Assembly: GCA_034620365.1 (NCBI GenBank) | Contig: JAQGEQ010000354.1 | Coordinates: 1,178,001-1,242,000, forward strand | Source of the DNA: Pegea sp. RAD2-039 | Lineage: Eukaryota; Chordata; Thaliacea; Salpida; Salpidae | Direction of reading: 5' to 3' | Length of the DNA: 64,000 nucleotides | Shown: one piece after another, positions 37,441 through 51,100 of the stretch | How positions within the stretch are numbered: the first letter of the stretch is position 1 | Layout of the letters: every line of letters begins with the position of its first letter | Notes under the pieces: generated by a model | The model's input: the letters and a program-made list of their open reading frames with translations, nothing else | What the model was told of the DNA's origin: nothing | Database searches by the model: none | Position numbers and translations under genes: made by a program

Positions 37441-37830
37441 TGTCTGTCTTCGTAGTGAAGCGGTTATTGCGCTCGCCTAACACGCGAGAGGTCTCGGACC
37501 CGGGTGCGGGCAGACACATTTTTGCAAAAAAAGTCAACAAAAACCCGGGTAGAAAGGCCTTGTGAGTCTGGTATAAAAACACTTCTAGAAGACAGAGAAC
37601 TCCAAATTTAAAGTTAAAGGAGTTGAAGCCCCGTAGGAAGTTTGTCACTGTACTCAGCGTCGTTCTGGCAGCCCCTGTGACGCCAGCCGGGCATAGCTGC
37701 ATTAATCCTTCTACTCCTCTGCATACCTTGTTGGCGTGGACAGTGGAATCTTCTACATGGGCAAAAACTGGATCTCTATAATTTCTGTCCTGGCTTACAG
37801 CATGAGCGTTTTCGGCCGAAGCATTTATTT
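37441..37830 (+). repeat. Candidate tRNA-derived SINE
   Basis: Starting with the tRNA-Val-like head, about 390 bp is clearly richer in GC than the surrounding AT-rich DNA and has no protein-coding signal. A tRNA head plus an unrelated body is the layout of a SINE. There is no second copy in the window to define its ends, and no obvious 3' tail or target-site duplication was identified. Confidence 0.35.
37446..37515 (+). tRNA. tRNA-Val(AAC)-like sequence, T-arm degenerate (pseudogene or SINE head)
   Basis: A canonical anticodon arm is present: stem CTCGC/GCGAG around loop CTAACAC, anticodon AAC, at 37472-37488. A plausible D arm and the A-box-like TAGTGAAGCGG are also there. The 5' end GTCTTCG begins at 37446. 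The T arm is abnormal: the B-box region reads GGACCCGGGTG and is about 2 nt short, and the 3' acceptor half GGCAGAC pairs poorly with GTCTTCG. It pairs better with GTCTGTC at 37442-37448. TTTTT follows at 37519-37523. Best read as a tRNA pseudogene or the tRNA-derived head of a SINE. Confidence 0.45.
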
Positions 37831-38280
37831 GTTATACTGGCATGTTTGAAGGTCTTTAAATCATATTTTCTTGATAATCTATCCACTAAACATTCTGAGA
37901 AGTAATTAGTATTAACGTTGATGTTTTGCTTGCTCTAGTCACCCTTAGCAAATTGAAAATGATATAAAATAGCTAAATTCTATTATTTATAACATCTAAA
38001 AATCTATCTCAACTATACAGATTGAACTTTTGGTAACTATAGCTACGATTGCTGAAACTGGAAGATGTTTCTTTATGATATTCTCTAATTGATAGATCAA
38101 GATTAAAAAGAAAGTTTTGGTTTATAAGTAAACTATAAAGTGTTAATAACGAACTTTATTTTGTACAAAACCGATCAAATAACATGAAAAAAAGTTCCAC
38201 TAATAGTTGAGTTCACATAAACAGCAAACTAACTAAAAGCTAAAAAAATTATTCTCTATAAGTTCATCTTTATTAGTTTA
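37831..38280. other. Intergenic DNA between SINE candidate and SLU7
   Basis: AT-rich. TTTATT at 38269-38274 is an AATAAA on the minus strand starting 7 nt after the SLU7 stop. Nothing else seen. Confidence 0.4.
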
Positions 38281-41200
38281 TTAAAGTAGTCCGAACATTG
38301 GATCATCAGGTGCTTGCTTCTTCCGCATGTAAGCCTCCATTTCTTCCGGTGTCGGTTCACCAACACCATTTGCTTTCATGCTGTTATATGGACGTTTACG
38401 CTCATCAATCTTCATCATGTTCTCAACTTCTTTAACTCGAAGCTTTTCTTTCTTAATGGCCTAAAAAATTGATAATTTCAGAATTATGAAATTAATATGA
38501 ATTGATAAATGAAAAAAAATAGTTTTTTTTTGTTATACTTCTTTAATCTTCTTTTCTTTTTCAATATTTTCTAGATCTTCTTCATCCTTTTGTTTTTTTG
38601 CTGAACTTTCTCCTTCAGAATCACTAAATTTTAAAGGAATATTTAATGATTTGTTTGGATTGATTATCATAGACTCACCTAGAAGATTCACTCCGCTTAT
38701 GTTTTTTGCTTTTACGTTTATTCTTTCGTTCTTTCTTTTTACGTTTTCTTTCTTCTTTCTTTTCTTTTTCTATTTTTTCACGATGTTGCTGAAACAGAAA
38801 AAAGAGTTTCGAAATGAATAAAAAAACTAGAGATCAGACATACTTGCAACAACGATTTAGGATCTTCCTCATCTTCATCATCAGACTGATCTTCATTTTC
38901 TGAAAACCATCAAACTTAAATTGAAACTTCAAACTAACTACAAAAACCAACTGTATTGAATGGAAGGGGGTGGCATCGTGAGGTCGGAGTTTTGAATAGT
39001 CTTTCCTTTTTCACCAGTGCAGTAAGACTGCTTGATTACGGAGTGACAACACTTATATCCCCATAAACCTTTCTTCCAATAAGAACCCCAAACACTCTAC
39101 AAGAACAATTTCTTTTTACATAAACACCTCTCTTTACGTCACTCACAGTATGATTGTTGATGTAGGCGTCTTCGATGTACTTCGATTTCGTCTTTGCTTT
39201 CTCCTGACCTTTCACAATGACCCCATGACGTGAATACTCGACATAATCTTCCTAGAAGTCGATGAGTTGAAGTATTATCGAAATGATTAAATGGAACTTA
39301 CAGATTGAGCCATTAAGAGTTCTTTAGGAGGAGCATTAAGATGCTCTTCTCCTCCGTATTTGTCGATGATTGATTCTCGCTGTTTGTGTTTAAATTCTTC
39401 TTTGCGAACAATGAACGACTTCTTCAACATTTCTAAACGAGTAGGATCCGCTTGAAGATGAACATTTACTCCTCTTTCTTTAGCTTCCCATGCATACACT
39501 GTTTGTGAAAGATCAAGTTAAAAATGAACATCCAAGCTTCACAAGGAGCTTACTTTGTGTCTTCGCCATTTCATGTGTGTCTCCTGTATATCTGACAAAA
39601 TTGTCTCCAGCATAATCCAATCTTCACCGAAAATAGTTTTAGTTGATGAAGGATCTTTATTAATCGAATCTTACTCATGAGGATTCTTTCCTGTATCAGC
39701 ATAAGGATTTTCTCTCAGGGTACGAGTTTTAGGATCATAATAAGCCGACGAAAGATCAAGATTGCGAAGATATTTGGCCGTATCTTCCCGAATACGTAAG
39801 TTTCTCACCGTGATCCGGCGCTTACTGTCGAAACTAGTGCCAGGCATATCAACCTGATCAGCATATTTGTCCTCATCCTCATCTTCTTCATCTTTCTGTT
39901 GATTTGATGATAGAGTCATCACCATCGAGATATCAACACACAATCTTACTTCTGCTTGTGATAACTTGCCAGTGATGAGCTCTTCTTGTAGCTTTTGAGC
40001 TTTTACAGCTTGCTTAGCAATTTCTATCTTCTGATATTCATTGATGACCTCTTGATGCTTATCAGGATCATACCTGATGAAAATTTAAATATAAATCTTC
40101 AAATCAGTTAATTATTCATCAAAAAATGATCTTACCCATTCCACCGATCTCGTTTACCATCAAAATCCAGATCAAGATCAGGTTGTATATGTTCATCAGG
40201 CGCTATATTAACACCAGTAAATCGTGCCCCTACTCTTCGTGGTCGCTGCAATCAAACAAGATACAAAATGACTTTCAAAAATTGTAATAAAAGATACCTC
40301 AAAACAATCTTTCTTTTTATGAGTAATTGATCCACAGTTTTGGCAAGCTCCAGGTCGAAACTTTGTTGCAACTTTATCAAGTTTAACGCCTCTCTTATAC
40401 CATTCATTTAAACCACTGAATTCTTTTTGTTTTTCTGGTTGTACTCTCTGATGTTTTAAAGAAGCTCTTTGGTTTGGATCCACATACCAAGGCACAGTTG
40501 ATATATATTCTGGAATATGTGGGTTGATATCTCTACAAAATTCAAACATTTTTTATATTAATATAAATGTATAAAGAAATATATGAAGATAGCTGAAGAT
40601 ATTAATACTAGATAGAGTTGATTAAAAGATTAAATATATATTTTAAACTATCACTTAAAACTTAACTCAATAATGTAACCCAATAATTTATATTATTTAA
40701 ATTTTAATAATCTTTTACAATTCAGTTTAGAATCAAAATATTTATTTAATAGTTGCTTAAAACTTTAGATATTATAAATTAAAATTTATATATAAAATAT
40801 TAAAAAAGTTTGGTATATATAAAATAAAAAAAATTATAAAAGTTTTAGATAAAATTCTTAGTTTTAATAATTCAACCAAGTAACATTAAAACATTAAAAA
40901 AAACTTTTTATAAGAATCAAAAAAGAACTTTTTAATATCAGTGAATTATTAATTATTTCAAAAGATTATATGAACATTTTCATTCAGTATATATACTCTG
41001 TTCATAGTAAACCACATATATTAATATAACAATTATTATTTATATACATTATACAAAAATAAATATTATAAATCATTAAATTAATTATCTAATTGTGTAA
41101 CATTAGAAATATTATCTTAACACTTCAACATAAATTTCAAATTCAAACAATTTTAAAAATATCTTTAAAGATATAAAAAGTATAATTAATTTTTAACTAA

Positions 41201-41543
41201 GTTCATTTGTTTCAGAGAATATAGAGTCTTAAATATTTAAAATAAGTTTCAAAATGATTCAAAAAAATAAATTTAAATTAGTATCAATATCTGTTACAAA
41301 ATATTGTTGAATATTTACAGATATCATTTTTATTAATCAAAATGCTTTAAATTAATCAACTGACTTTCCTTCTTCATCAACTTGGGCAGGAACATTTCCT
41401 AGTTTTCGAGCTTCTTCTAGTTCTTTCATCTTCCTTCTTTCTTCCTTCGATTGCTTTTTAGGTTCTTCATCTTTAATCCTTTGTCTATCTGCATCACTAA
41501 AAGTTTTTGCTATTTCTCTACTCAAAGGCTTCACTTTTGTCAT
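38281..41543 (-). CDS. SLU7: Pre-mRNA splicing factor SLU7
   Basis: Thirteen exons, 604 residues (human about 586), with frame kept throughout. Exons are 41543-41365, 40532-40298, 40245-40136, 40073-39950, 39895-39675, 39621-39554, 39498-39302, 39251-39147, 39096-38952, 38899-38844, 38788-38679, 38623-38539 and 38460-38281. Signatures are [20 protein letters not shown], the CCHC knuckle [14 protein letters not shown] in exon 2, [60 protein letters not shown], a Lys/Arg-rich tract in exon 11, and the C-terminal [14 protein letters not shown]7 acts in the second step of splicing and in 3' splice site choice. The intron between exons 4 and 5 is 54 bp, a multiple of three and free of stops, so its retention would add 18 residues. 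The first intron, about 0.83 kb, is the only long one. Confidence 0.97.
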
Positions 41544-44500
41544 TTTGAATAACCACAGTAGAAATAACTGATGAACTTCTTAAAGAAAAAAACAAATTCA
41601 AAAATTTATATTAAATATGAAAAAATTTAAGTAGAAACAAATTGAAATCAGTTTAATAAATTTTAATCTAACACTTTAGAAATTCTCTTTAAACTATTAA
41701 TTCTAATCTAACTTAAAAAAGAAAGAAATATATTTGAATAAGAAAATTAATTTCTTAGTAATTTACGAAAGAATAAATCAAATGTTTAAACTAAAAAAAG
41801 AAAACTTTAAATCAAAGTCAACGTTATGTTTAATGATTAGATTACTTGTAAAAAATTGATTGTTGTGACCATTAATAAAAATTTCATGAAAACAATTAGG
41901 ATATTATTAACCAGTTTTAAAATAGAAAAATAAATAGAAATATTTAACTCTAAACAAAAATAAGTACTAGAGATAGAATAAATATTATAAACTGAAAATT
42001 ATGAGAATCATAAATATACCAAAACGACAAAACTGGCTTTTAGCTAAGCTAGTACAAAACTAATAAGTAAAGAAACTAAAATTAATTTTAAATTAATAAA
42101 ATATTTAAAAAATAGTTTACTTGAGTTAATCAAAAAAAGTTTTTTAGAAATCAATGAGAAACTTCGTTTAAGATAAACTAAATAATTAGTTAATTTTAAC
42201 GTAAAAAGCATATGTAAGATTTTAGTTTTTTACTCAATGTATAATCTCATAAACAAAAATTAAATACCTTGACTCTACTAATAAAATAAATGTCTTTCAT
42301 TTTACAAGCTTTAGTTCTTCAATTTAAAATATTGAAATTGTGTTTTTTAACTCATTTTAGAAATTCTTTTTATAAAAAATAACTAGTCATGTACTTTAGA
42401 AACCAGAAAAATATTTTCATTTATTTCATTCAATATATGGTTGGAAGTGATAAATTATACAGCTCTTAAATAAAATAAAACAAAAAATATTAAGGGGAAG
42501 ATGATGAAAACATCTAAAGATTTAGAAAAGTTTATATAGAAAGAATAAAAACACGGCAGAGTCAGAAGTAAAATATAAAAATGAAAAAACAAAATATGTG
42601 AAAGAGATTTGTCAGAGTTTAAAACCCGTAACATAAATTCAAATATCAAACATAAAAACTTGGAAAATATTTAGGTCGATTTAGCACCTTTATCAGTAAT
42701 ACTGTTTGACCAACAATATTGATCAAAAAAGATTTTCCGTAAGAAAAATATGGCTGTTATTGGTCAAAAGCTATAAAGATTGGCCTGCTTGTAACATATA
42801 ACAAGTAACATTAATAATATAGCGTATATGCTCCAAAAGAGTTATTAATTATAACATTTTTTATATTTTACTTGAAATTGTTACTTTTAAAGCATCTATC
42901 CTTTTTAAACAGCATATATCTGGCTTCTATTGCCTGTACCAAAATAATCTTTATGTCTTTAAGTGGAGAATATTTTCTGACAAACTCAATTAATTTATTT
43001 CTATCTAACTACTATTATAAAAAGCCACTTAATATTACATATAAGTACTATTTAGACTTTTCAATTAATTTTAATTGGAATTCTTGTAACTGAAGATACC
43101 AGAATTATTAAATATAAAAAAGATTAAACTGATTAAGATATACTTAGGCAATAAATACTATAAAGTATATTTAGGTATTTAGGTTTTCATCTTTTAAAAA
43201 GTTGTAAGTGTTAAAAATTTATTTCTATCAAAGTAAAAAAGAATTATTCCGATATTGGTCTCAATGTACTTAACAAATGGTATAATGATATGCTATAACT
43301 CTTATAGCTTTATTTTCGAGATTATAATGATTTTTAATAAAAAAATAGTTAGAAAATAATAAATTTAAAAAATCAAATCAAATAATTAAATACAATTTTA
43401 AGATTAATTTTGTAAATTTGAAAAAACTTTTAATTTTAATAAATTAACCAGCTATGATAAGAAATTATATTTTCAATTAACGGTCTACTTAAAAGCAAAT
43501 TACTTGATTTTTTAATGTTACATCGAGAGTTAAATACAATTGCTCTATTTTTAGCAACAAGTCTAGTAATCTAATACAAATAGAATTTATGATTTTATAT
43601 TTAAATATATCGAGAGCTTCATAATATTTTTATTTTATTAAGCCAGATTGTTGCTGCTTGGAGCAACGATATAATAATTAAGTTAAATTGTAAAGTTTTT
43701 TACATGTGATGAAAATAATAACAATCATCATTTGAATAAGTGCAAGTATATTATATTATTTTTATTTTATTAAAATATTTCTCAATTAAGGCTTTCCTTT
43801 ATATTTTTTATAATTCATTAAGAAAAAAAATTGTATTATTCTCTAGTCTTGTTTATTGTGATGATCTAATTATTGAAATATAAGCTACAAAGAAAATAAA
43901 GAACTTTGGGTGAACGGCGAGCAGCATTTCAAGAAAAAACTTTTCAACGAAAACTTTCAAAAGCAAAACAATTTTGGAAATAAAAAAAAACTGTATTATT
44001 TGAATATTCAAAATAGTTGTATTTTAAGACAACCATATTATCATATTTGCAGGAAAATTCTCTCTGTTAAGCTAAAACACTCGAACACAAAGTATATAAT
44101 CACAAAAGTTATTTTTTGCAATAATCACTTCATTGTAGTTTGTAAATTTAAATCGAAATGATTTAATTTTGAAAAGAATAATTTCAGGTTCCAATCGTAA
44201 AGACAAATAACAAACTTATTCAGATTGATAATTGGGATCAGTTGAAAATGCTTTCTTCTAGGAGTTTGAAAACCAAGTTATAAAAGTATTTAAAGTAAAA
44301 AATTTAATCTTAATTCTTTGTTTATTCGATCAAACTTTTCTTTTTATGAAAAAATATTATTTCGTTAAGAAATAAAAAGAAGAAAAAAATTGTTAAATTT
44401 CGATTTTTCCAAAAAGATTTGCACAACTTTTTAAATTGAAATTGATTCAAAAAGTTCGACTTTGAGAAAACTTTAATGTTTGAGAACTAAAAAAGAAATG

Positions 44501-46799
44501 ATAGGCGACCAGTTGAAAGATTAGAACAAAAATATATCAGAAAAGATAGAAAGAGTGCGATTAAACTAAGCACGAGAAATCAGAATTGTCAAATACAAAG
44601 AGAAGAACAAATTTATTTATTAGAATAAATGCAAAGGAGGGTGCATGAAGAGAGCACCTCTCGCTAACACACATTCTCACAAATAAATGAAAAAAATAAT
44701 TGTCAGAAATATGTTTACTGGTTTTACTTTGTTATAATCTTCTTAAAATAAAACAAATTCTTAGATTAATTATAAAAAAATTATCTTTTGAATAAGTAAA
44801 ACATTGTGTGCTCATTTGACCCAGTTGTAATAACTTCTACTTTTAATATCACAAATACTGAATCAAATCCTGTATAAGGCTCATAATCTAACTAAAATTA
44901 AATAGTTTCGACTTAATTTTATGATTTATAAACCTGTTTAACTAGAAACATAAGCTATTAAAAACCTTGTCAAGGAAAGAGCTTTTTTTTTTAAATTAAT
45001 AATTAAATAACTAGATAATAAAGCCTTTTACTGTCAACGATACACATAAGGCGTGTAAATGAGTAGATCAGAGTTTCATTCTGATTAAGGTGTTCGTTAT
45101 TCTGAAAACAAGAATGTAAAAATTATAAATAAAAATCAAGAGAATCTGACTTTTATCAAAAAACTATCTTCTTTTGAAAATGTACTCAACTAACTAGTTT
45201 AGCTATCAGATAATTATAAATGGTTTTTAATCCCACTATAAACAGTTTTAAAGGTCTTATATTTTAAAATTGCAAAACTTCCATTTTTACTTTGATCATC
45301 TTTGAAGACTGATGACATTAAATCATACTTTTTGATCATTTAAAAACTATTAATTTATAAAAAAGGAACTATTATAAAGGAAACTTTTATAGTTTAAAAA
45401 CCATTTCATTCAAAACATTGAATATAAACATTTTATTTAATTGTTTATTTATGTTATAACAAATGTAATTTATTATTTCTGTAAATTACAACTATTTATC
45501 CTTTTACTGTTGAAAAACTATTTCTTGAAAAAAAATACTCCTGAAGAGTTATAATCAATGTAAGAACTGAACTCAACATTTACTTTTCATCATCTTATGA
45601 TTTGATTTGAAGATTCTGTAATAAGTTACTGAAAAAGATAGCTTAAAAGGTCTTTAAATTTGATTATATTTAGTGTAACCTTCAGTATTCTTAAGGAATT
45701 TTTTATTTTTACTTTCTTTCCATGCTTTTTGCTTAAATGATTTCTAAGAGCTGAGATTTGGGTCAATGAAGTAGATTTTGCTTTTATGCCAAATAAAAAA
45801 GAAACTATTTTAGAAAGATAGAAAACCAAGCCTACTCCTTTTTCACTACCATTTGGATGATAGAGTTTAAATAATTTTTTCGGTTGTTCCAACGAATAAT
45901 CAAACGAGCATGTAGGAGATGACAAATTAATTTAAGGTAGTGCTAGGATTTACAGCAGTTATAGAAACTTTATTTTGTTTCCTTCGACAACTGGCTTTAT
46001 ATTCAATATCTTTAAGCAGTACTTTAATTCTTCATTATCATTGAAATCAATCAGATTAATTTATTTTTTTGATGAATAACATTTTTTTGAGTTTCAACTT
46101 TTCCGAGTCACTTTAATCATCTTTAGAAAATTCACTGAAAGAAGAACTAGATTAATCTGAAAGATCAGATGTATTTGGCAAATCCACATTTCTAAATCTG
46201 TCATCAGTTGTTAGAATGGTTTTTGTTTAATTCAAAACAAAATTATTCTTCGATCTTATTATATATAGTCGTATTTTATTCAAAACTACTTCACTCTAAA
46301 ACTTTGTATTGTATTTAGAAATACGTTTAATGTGTTTAATATGTTTAAAAAATCATAGAGAATAAAAATCTTATGTTTGATTATTAGAAGCTAACGTCTC
46401 AAATGAACAGTGAGCAAGTAACCATATGAACTTAATTGATTATCAAGCACTTGTTATTTGCTTAGATCTTTTTTAAATAGTTTTCTTTCAACCAAAAAGT
46501 TTTTTATAACTATTTCTAGTAATATTAATCAAATCGAGTAAATCAAACTTTTTACTTGATAATCAAATAACAAATAAAAAAGTTTCAACATATTTAATAA
46601 ATAAACAAAAGTTGAAGAAATGAAAGTTTAAGTTAAACTACTAATTGATCCAAACTAATATTTAATGCGTTCTTATAGAAATCAACTACTGACCTCATAA
46701 ACAAAATCTTTTTTTATAGAGAAATCATCATGTCAACATTGACTTAGATTGATTATGATATCAAAATTATAAACCAATTAAAATTTGTTTTAAAGTTAA
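41544..46799. other. Gene-poor AT-rich region
   Basis: More than 5 kb with no supported gene. A 99-codon minus-strand frame at 45626-45925 contains LTQISALRNHLSKKHGKK, vaguely like the end of a BED-type finger, and could be a decayed transposase piece, but the cysteines needed are not in place. Everything else is short frames in AT-rich DNA. Confidence 0.35.
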
Positions 46800-48157
46800 C
46801 TTTTTATTTCTTTATAATCTATTAATATTTTAAAATAATTTTCTAATAATCACTAACTGCACTAAGGATTTAGTATTAACTATTTTAGATTACATCATTT
46901 TTTTGTGTTTTAACAGTAACTTAATAAATAAAATTATAAGCCATACATATATAATAACTTGAAGAAATATATTTAAATATTTGAAAACTCTTTGATATAT
47001 TTTTAACTTAAAAAAATTACTTTATATTTCTTAAACCACAGAATCCAATCAATAGAATTTTTAAAGTTACTTTTTATATATTTTTTTGAGATATGACTTC
47101 AGAAAAAGTTTAAACAGATTGGTGCTTTCGTGACATGATTTAAATAAAATGAAGTTTATTGAAACTTTGTTATAACACGTAGATATAAAAATACACTTTT
47201 TTATAGGAAATCTTATCATAAATTCAGATATTTTTCCCCTAATTTACTAAATAAGTTTCATCGGTAAAATGACAACATACATTTCTTTGATGAAATCCAA
47301 AATTTAATTTTATCTTTGAATACTAATCAGAATGAGAATAAAAATGGTTTGTAAAATAGAGGTTTGTAAAAATTTATTTTAATAAAGATATAATTTTAGT
47401 TAGTAAAAGAAATATTTTTAGTTTTTTGGATAAGAAATTTTAAACAAACAAATATACTAGCTTCAATCAAAACCAAAAGAAAAATATAAAATTAAATATT
47501 TCAACAATCAACATATTTTGGGTTTTTGAAGCAATGATTAAACTTGCACTAGTTTATATATTCTCTTATTAAAACGTATCATAGGAATACTCAACTCACA
47601 AAATAAATTCATTATTAGAAAAAAACTTTATTTATATTCTTAAATACTTTTGCTTTTATATTTTTATATTTAATACAATTTTGCATCCAGCAAAAGCTTT
47701 GTTTCTTTTGTACTTCTATATTTCAGATAATCCAAAGTATAATCAAACTGAAAAAAGGGCTCTTAAACACAAATAACTTTATTTACAACTCTTATTAAAA
47801 TATTCTGCAAGTCTCTGCTATACAAATTTTGTACAAAATTTAACAATGTAGCATTTCACAGATTTTCTATTTACATTTTAATTAATTTTGGTTGAAACCG
47901 TACGATACATACACTATATACATACAAATAGTAAACCCACCAAATTAAATATTAATTTAAAAATTAAAAAAAAAAGATTTATTAAAAGTTTATAACGGTT
48001 TCTTTTTTCAGTAAACTTTTTAAAACCTTAACAAGGAAACTTTATGTTTTAAAAGTAAACAAATACAGAATGAATCTAATTACAAAACAAATTCTGATTA
48101 CAAATGCAAAAGTACAATTTAAAACAAATATTGGAGACAAAAACTTTGAAAACCTGT
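46800..48157 (-). repeat. 3' flank of receptor copy A, homologous to two other places
   Basis: This flank matches 59690-60919 (copy B) and, in part, 55370-56170 (relic copy). Shared markers include a GACATG(A/T)TTTAAATAAAATG-like stretch at about 47135, 55385 and 60065, TAACACGTAG at about 47175 and 55430, and the CAGC(A/T)AAAGCTTTG-like segment near 47690, 55945 and 60435. Identity looks well below that of the coding exon. This defines the left part of the tandemly duplicated unit. Confidence 0.6.
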
Positions 48158-51100
48158 TCAAGCAGGTTTAATGGTTTTAAGTTCAATATTTTCAGTTTTT
48201 TTGACTGATCCTTGCTTCATTCTACAACATTTTAATTTGATGAAGTTTGTAATGGTTTTATCGATACCTGAATAAATGATTGGATTTATTGCACTATTGA
48301 TTGGTAGGATAATGATAGCAGAATAAGGAAGTACTTCACCATCAAGTTTGTATCCACTATAGCTTATAATAGACATGATTATAACTGGTAACCAACAAGA
48401 CATATCTGTTATAATGATAAGAAAAACTCGTAATTTCATTTTTCCCATTTGATTTGCATTTTTTGATTGTTTAACAGATTTTGAGCTTTTCTTAGTTGTA
48501 TAGAATATGTAGCTATAAGCTGCACAAATATATAAAAGTGAACAAGTATTGAAAGTTATAATGATCAAAGAAAGAATAAAATGAGATGATGAAATACTTG
48601 TATAAAGATCTGGAAAGCAAACAGGAGAGGTACTGAAGTATCCGAATACATTTTTTATTTTAACGTTTCTGGACTGAAATAGAGATTCTCCTTTTCCACT
48701 TTCGAAATAAGTTTTAATGAATTGATAGCTTAAGTTTGTACCACGGCTGTTGTTGAACATTGATGATGTATTAGGAAGGTTAGTAATAATTATTTCAGTT
48801 TTTCTGTAAAACATTTCAATTGTGCTGTGATTTACCGATTGATCCAGGAAAAAAGGATTTGATTCAATATAAAGTTGGTCAGCAAAGTTATATTTGAACC
48901 ACACTGGAATCATTGCAAACAGGAAACAGAAGACCAAAGAAAAGACTGAGACAAGTCTGATGAACTTGTGGTTTAATCGATTAGTTTTATACGGGCAAAC
49001 AGTAAGATACAATCTCAAAGTTGTGATTATTACTAAAGTACACATTGATGTTTGAGATGAAAACACAGCAAGCACACCAACCACGTTACAAGTAGTACTT
49101 GCTCTCCATTCAAGATCATGAATGCAATATTGACCTGAATATTGAAATGACTTCACACCAAGTATCGACAACGAGACTCCCATTACTAAATCAGAAACTG
49201 CTAGCTGACACAAAAGAAATGTATTCACATATTTCACTGAACTTTTACTTTCAGCTTCTTTTAATTTCAACCAATGCTTTCGAATGACATAAATGTTAAC
49301 AATTATAGTAAGAACTGTGACAAACCAAATAAAGTAACGAAGAAAGTGGCTTTTAATCATCTCATATACCGATGAAAAGTAGTTTAAACATTCATCTGAA
49401 CCGTCAGAACAGTCTTTTCGACCATCTAAATACTTGCTTTCTTCAATAAACTTGGAATTGTTATTCCAACAGTAGAAATGAGTTTCTTTTGAACAATTCA
49501 TTTCATCTGAACTATCTAGACAATCAACATTGTAATCACAAACTTTAATCAAGTCGATACTTTCAATCTTTTCTGACTTACAATAAAACCTCCAAGAACA
49601 TAAATACTTTTGGATGTTACAAAAATCTAACATTGATGTGATAGTGATATTTTTGTAACCATCAATTTTCATCGTAATAAGTGACTTATTATTGTAAAGT
49701 TTTTGCTTTTCTATCAAAATTTTCTTTGAGTTAAGTAGTAATTTATTTTCTAGAAATAAACTTGGTGGTAAGTTTTTGTAATGTATCACTAAATGCAGAG
49801 ATCTTGTAGAAGTTAAATTGCCTGTTAGTCGTAAAAATGGAAAGCATTCAGTTAAACTAAATTTATCAAAATTTTGATTAAAAGTTTCTGCAAATCCATT
49901 TTCTGACCATTTTAAGCTGCTGTTGACACATACTTCTGAACATTCATCGTCTTTTAAGTGACAGTCAACCTTATGATCACATGACCTAACTGAAATGACT
50001 CTATTAATTTCATTTTTCCTCAAATTGTGTGATGAGCAAGTATGAAGTGTTTCATTTTTTTGATTTGAGTCAAATAGCAAAGACAAAACTTGTTTGTCGC
50101 AAACTTTCTCGTCTACTCCATTTTCTAAATCATCAATATTATTACAAAGTATTTCAAAATGATATTTTTTTATATTTTTTTAATTACTTGATGTCATTAT
50201 TGGATAAAACTTCTGACAAAGCGATTCAATTGAAGATTTCTCGCATGTACATTCATCTGATGCGTCGGGACAATCGATTATGTTGTCACAAACTTGTGAG
50301 TTGAATATTATAGTTTTATTATCTAAACATTTTGAACAAATAAACTGGTTTTGTTCATTCAAACATTTTTCTTGTATATTTGAACACATGTTGCTATCAG
50401 GAGTTGCATGATTTTGGAATTTATTTGGTAATTCAATAAAGCTATTAGTTTTCATTTGACAACTATTACCGAAAATAAGATTAGAATAATATTGTAACCC
50501 TTCAACGTATAAGTTTTTCAAACCACTTAAAATTGACTTTGAAGTAACTAAAACAATTTCACCTCTAAAACTTCTCACATAATTATTCAAATCGCACATT
50601 TCAATTTCATCACTTCCGTCTTTACAGTTCAAGATTCCATCACAAATTAGTATTTGTGGAAGACATCTGCTTTTATCTAAGCATTCAATTTCATTTTCTA
50701 TACATTGATCGAAACTATGACTTTCATCTTCTCCTGATTCACAATCTCTAATTGAGTTACCCACCCAGGATCTAGGTATACAACGGGTTTTGTTCCCTTT
50801 ATCTAAATTACATTTAAATTCATGGAAAAAACAGTTTTTCTGAGTATTATTTTCATCTGAACTATCTTTACAATCACTGAAACCATCATTGACACGATAT
50901 CGAGGAATACATCGATGATTATCCTTACAAGTAAACTCAGTCTGATTAAAACACTTTAAACTATCAACTTCATCAGTTCCATTCGAACAATCATTTTCTC
51001 CATCCTTCACCCATTCTCGCAGAATGCATTTGTTGTATCTATCCGGACATTGATAATTTGTAGCATTATAACATGAACCAAGAGGCTCGTATATTTGCTT

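Noticed and set aside
37241..37702. 153-codon minus-strand frame
   Set aside because: It crosses the tRNA-like sequence and GC-rich element on the opposite strand; an open frame by chance of composition.
45626..45925. 99-codon minus-strand frame with a BED-finger-like ending
   Set aside because: The zinc-binding cysteines are not in register and the surroundings show no other transposase parts; too weak to call.
49099..49287. Plus-strand frames repeated opposite both receptor copies (49099-49287, 61861-62049; 50029-50304, 62791-62991)
   Set aside because: Their conservation is explained by the duplicated receptor exon on the other strand.
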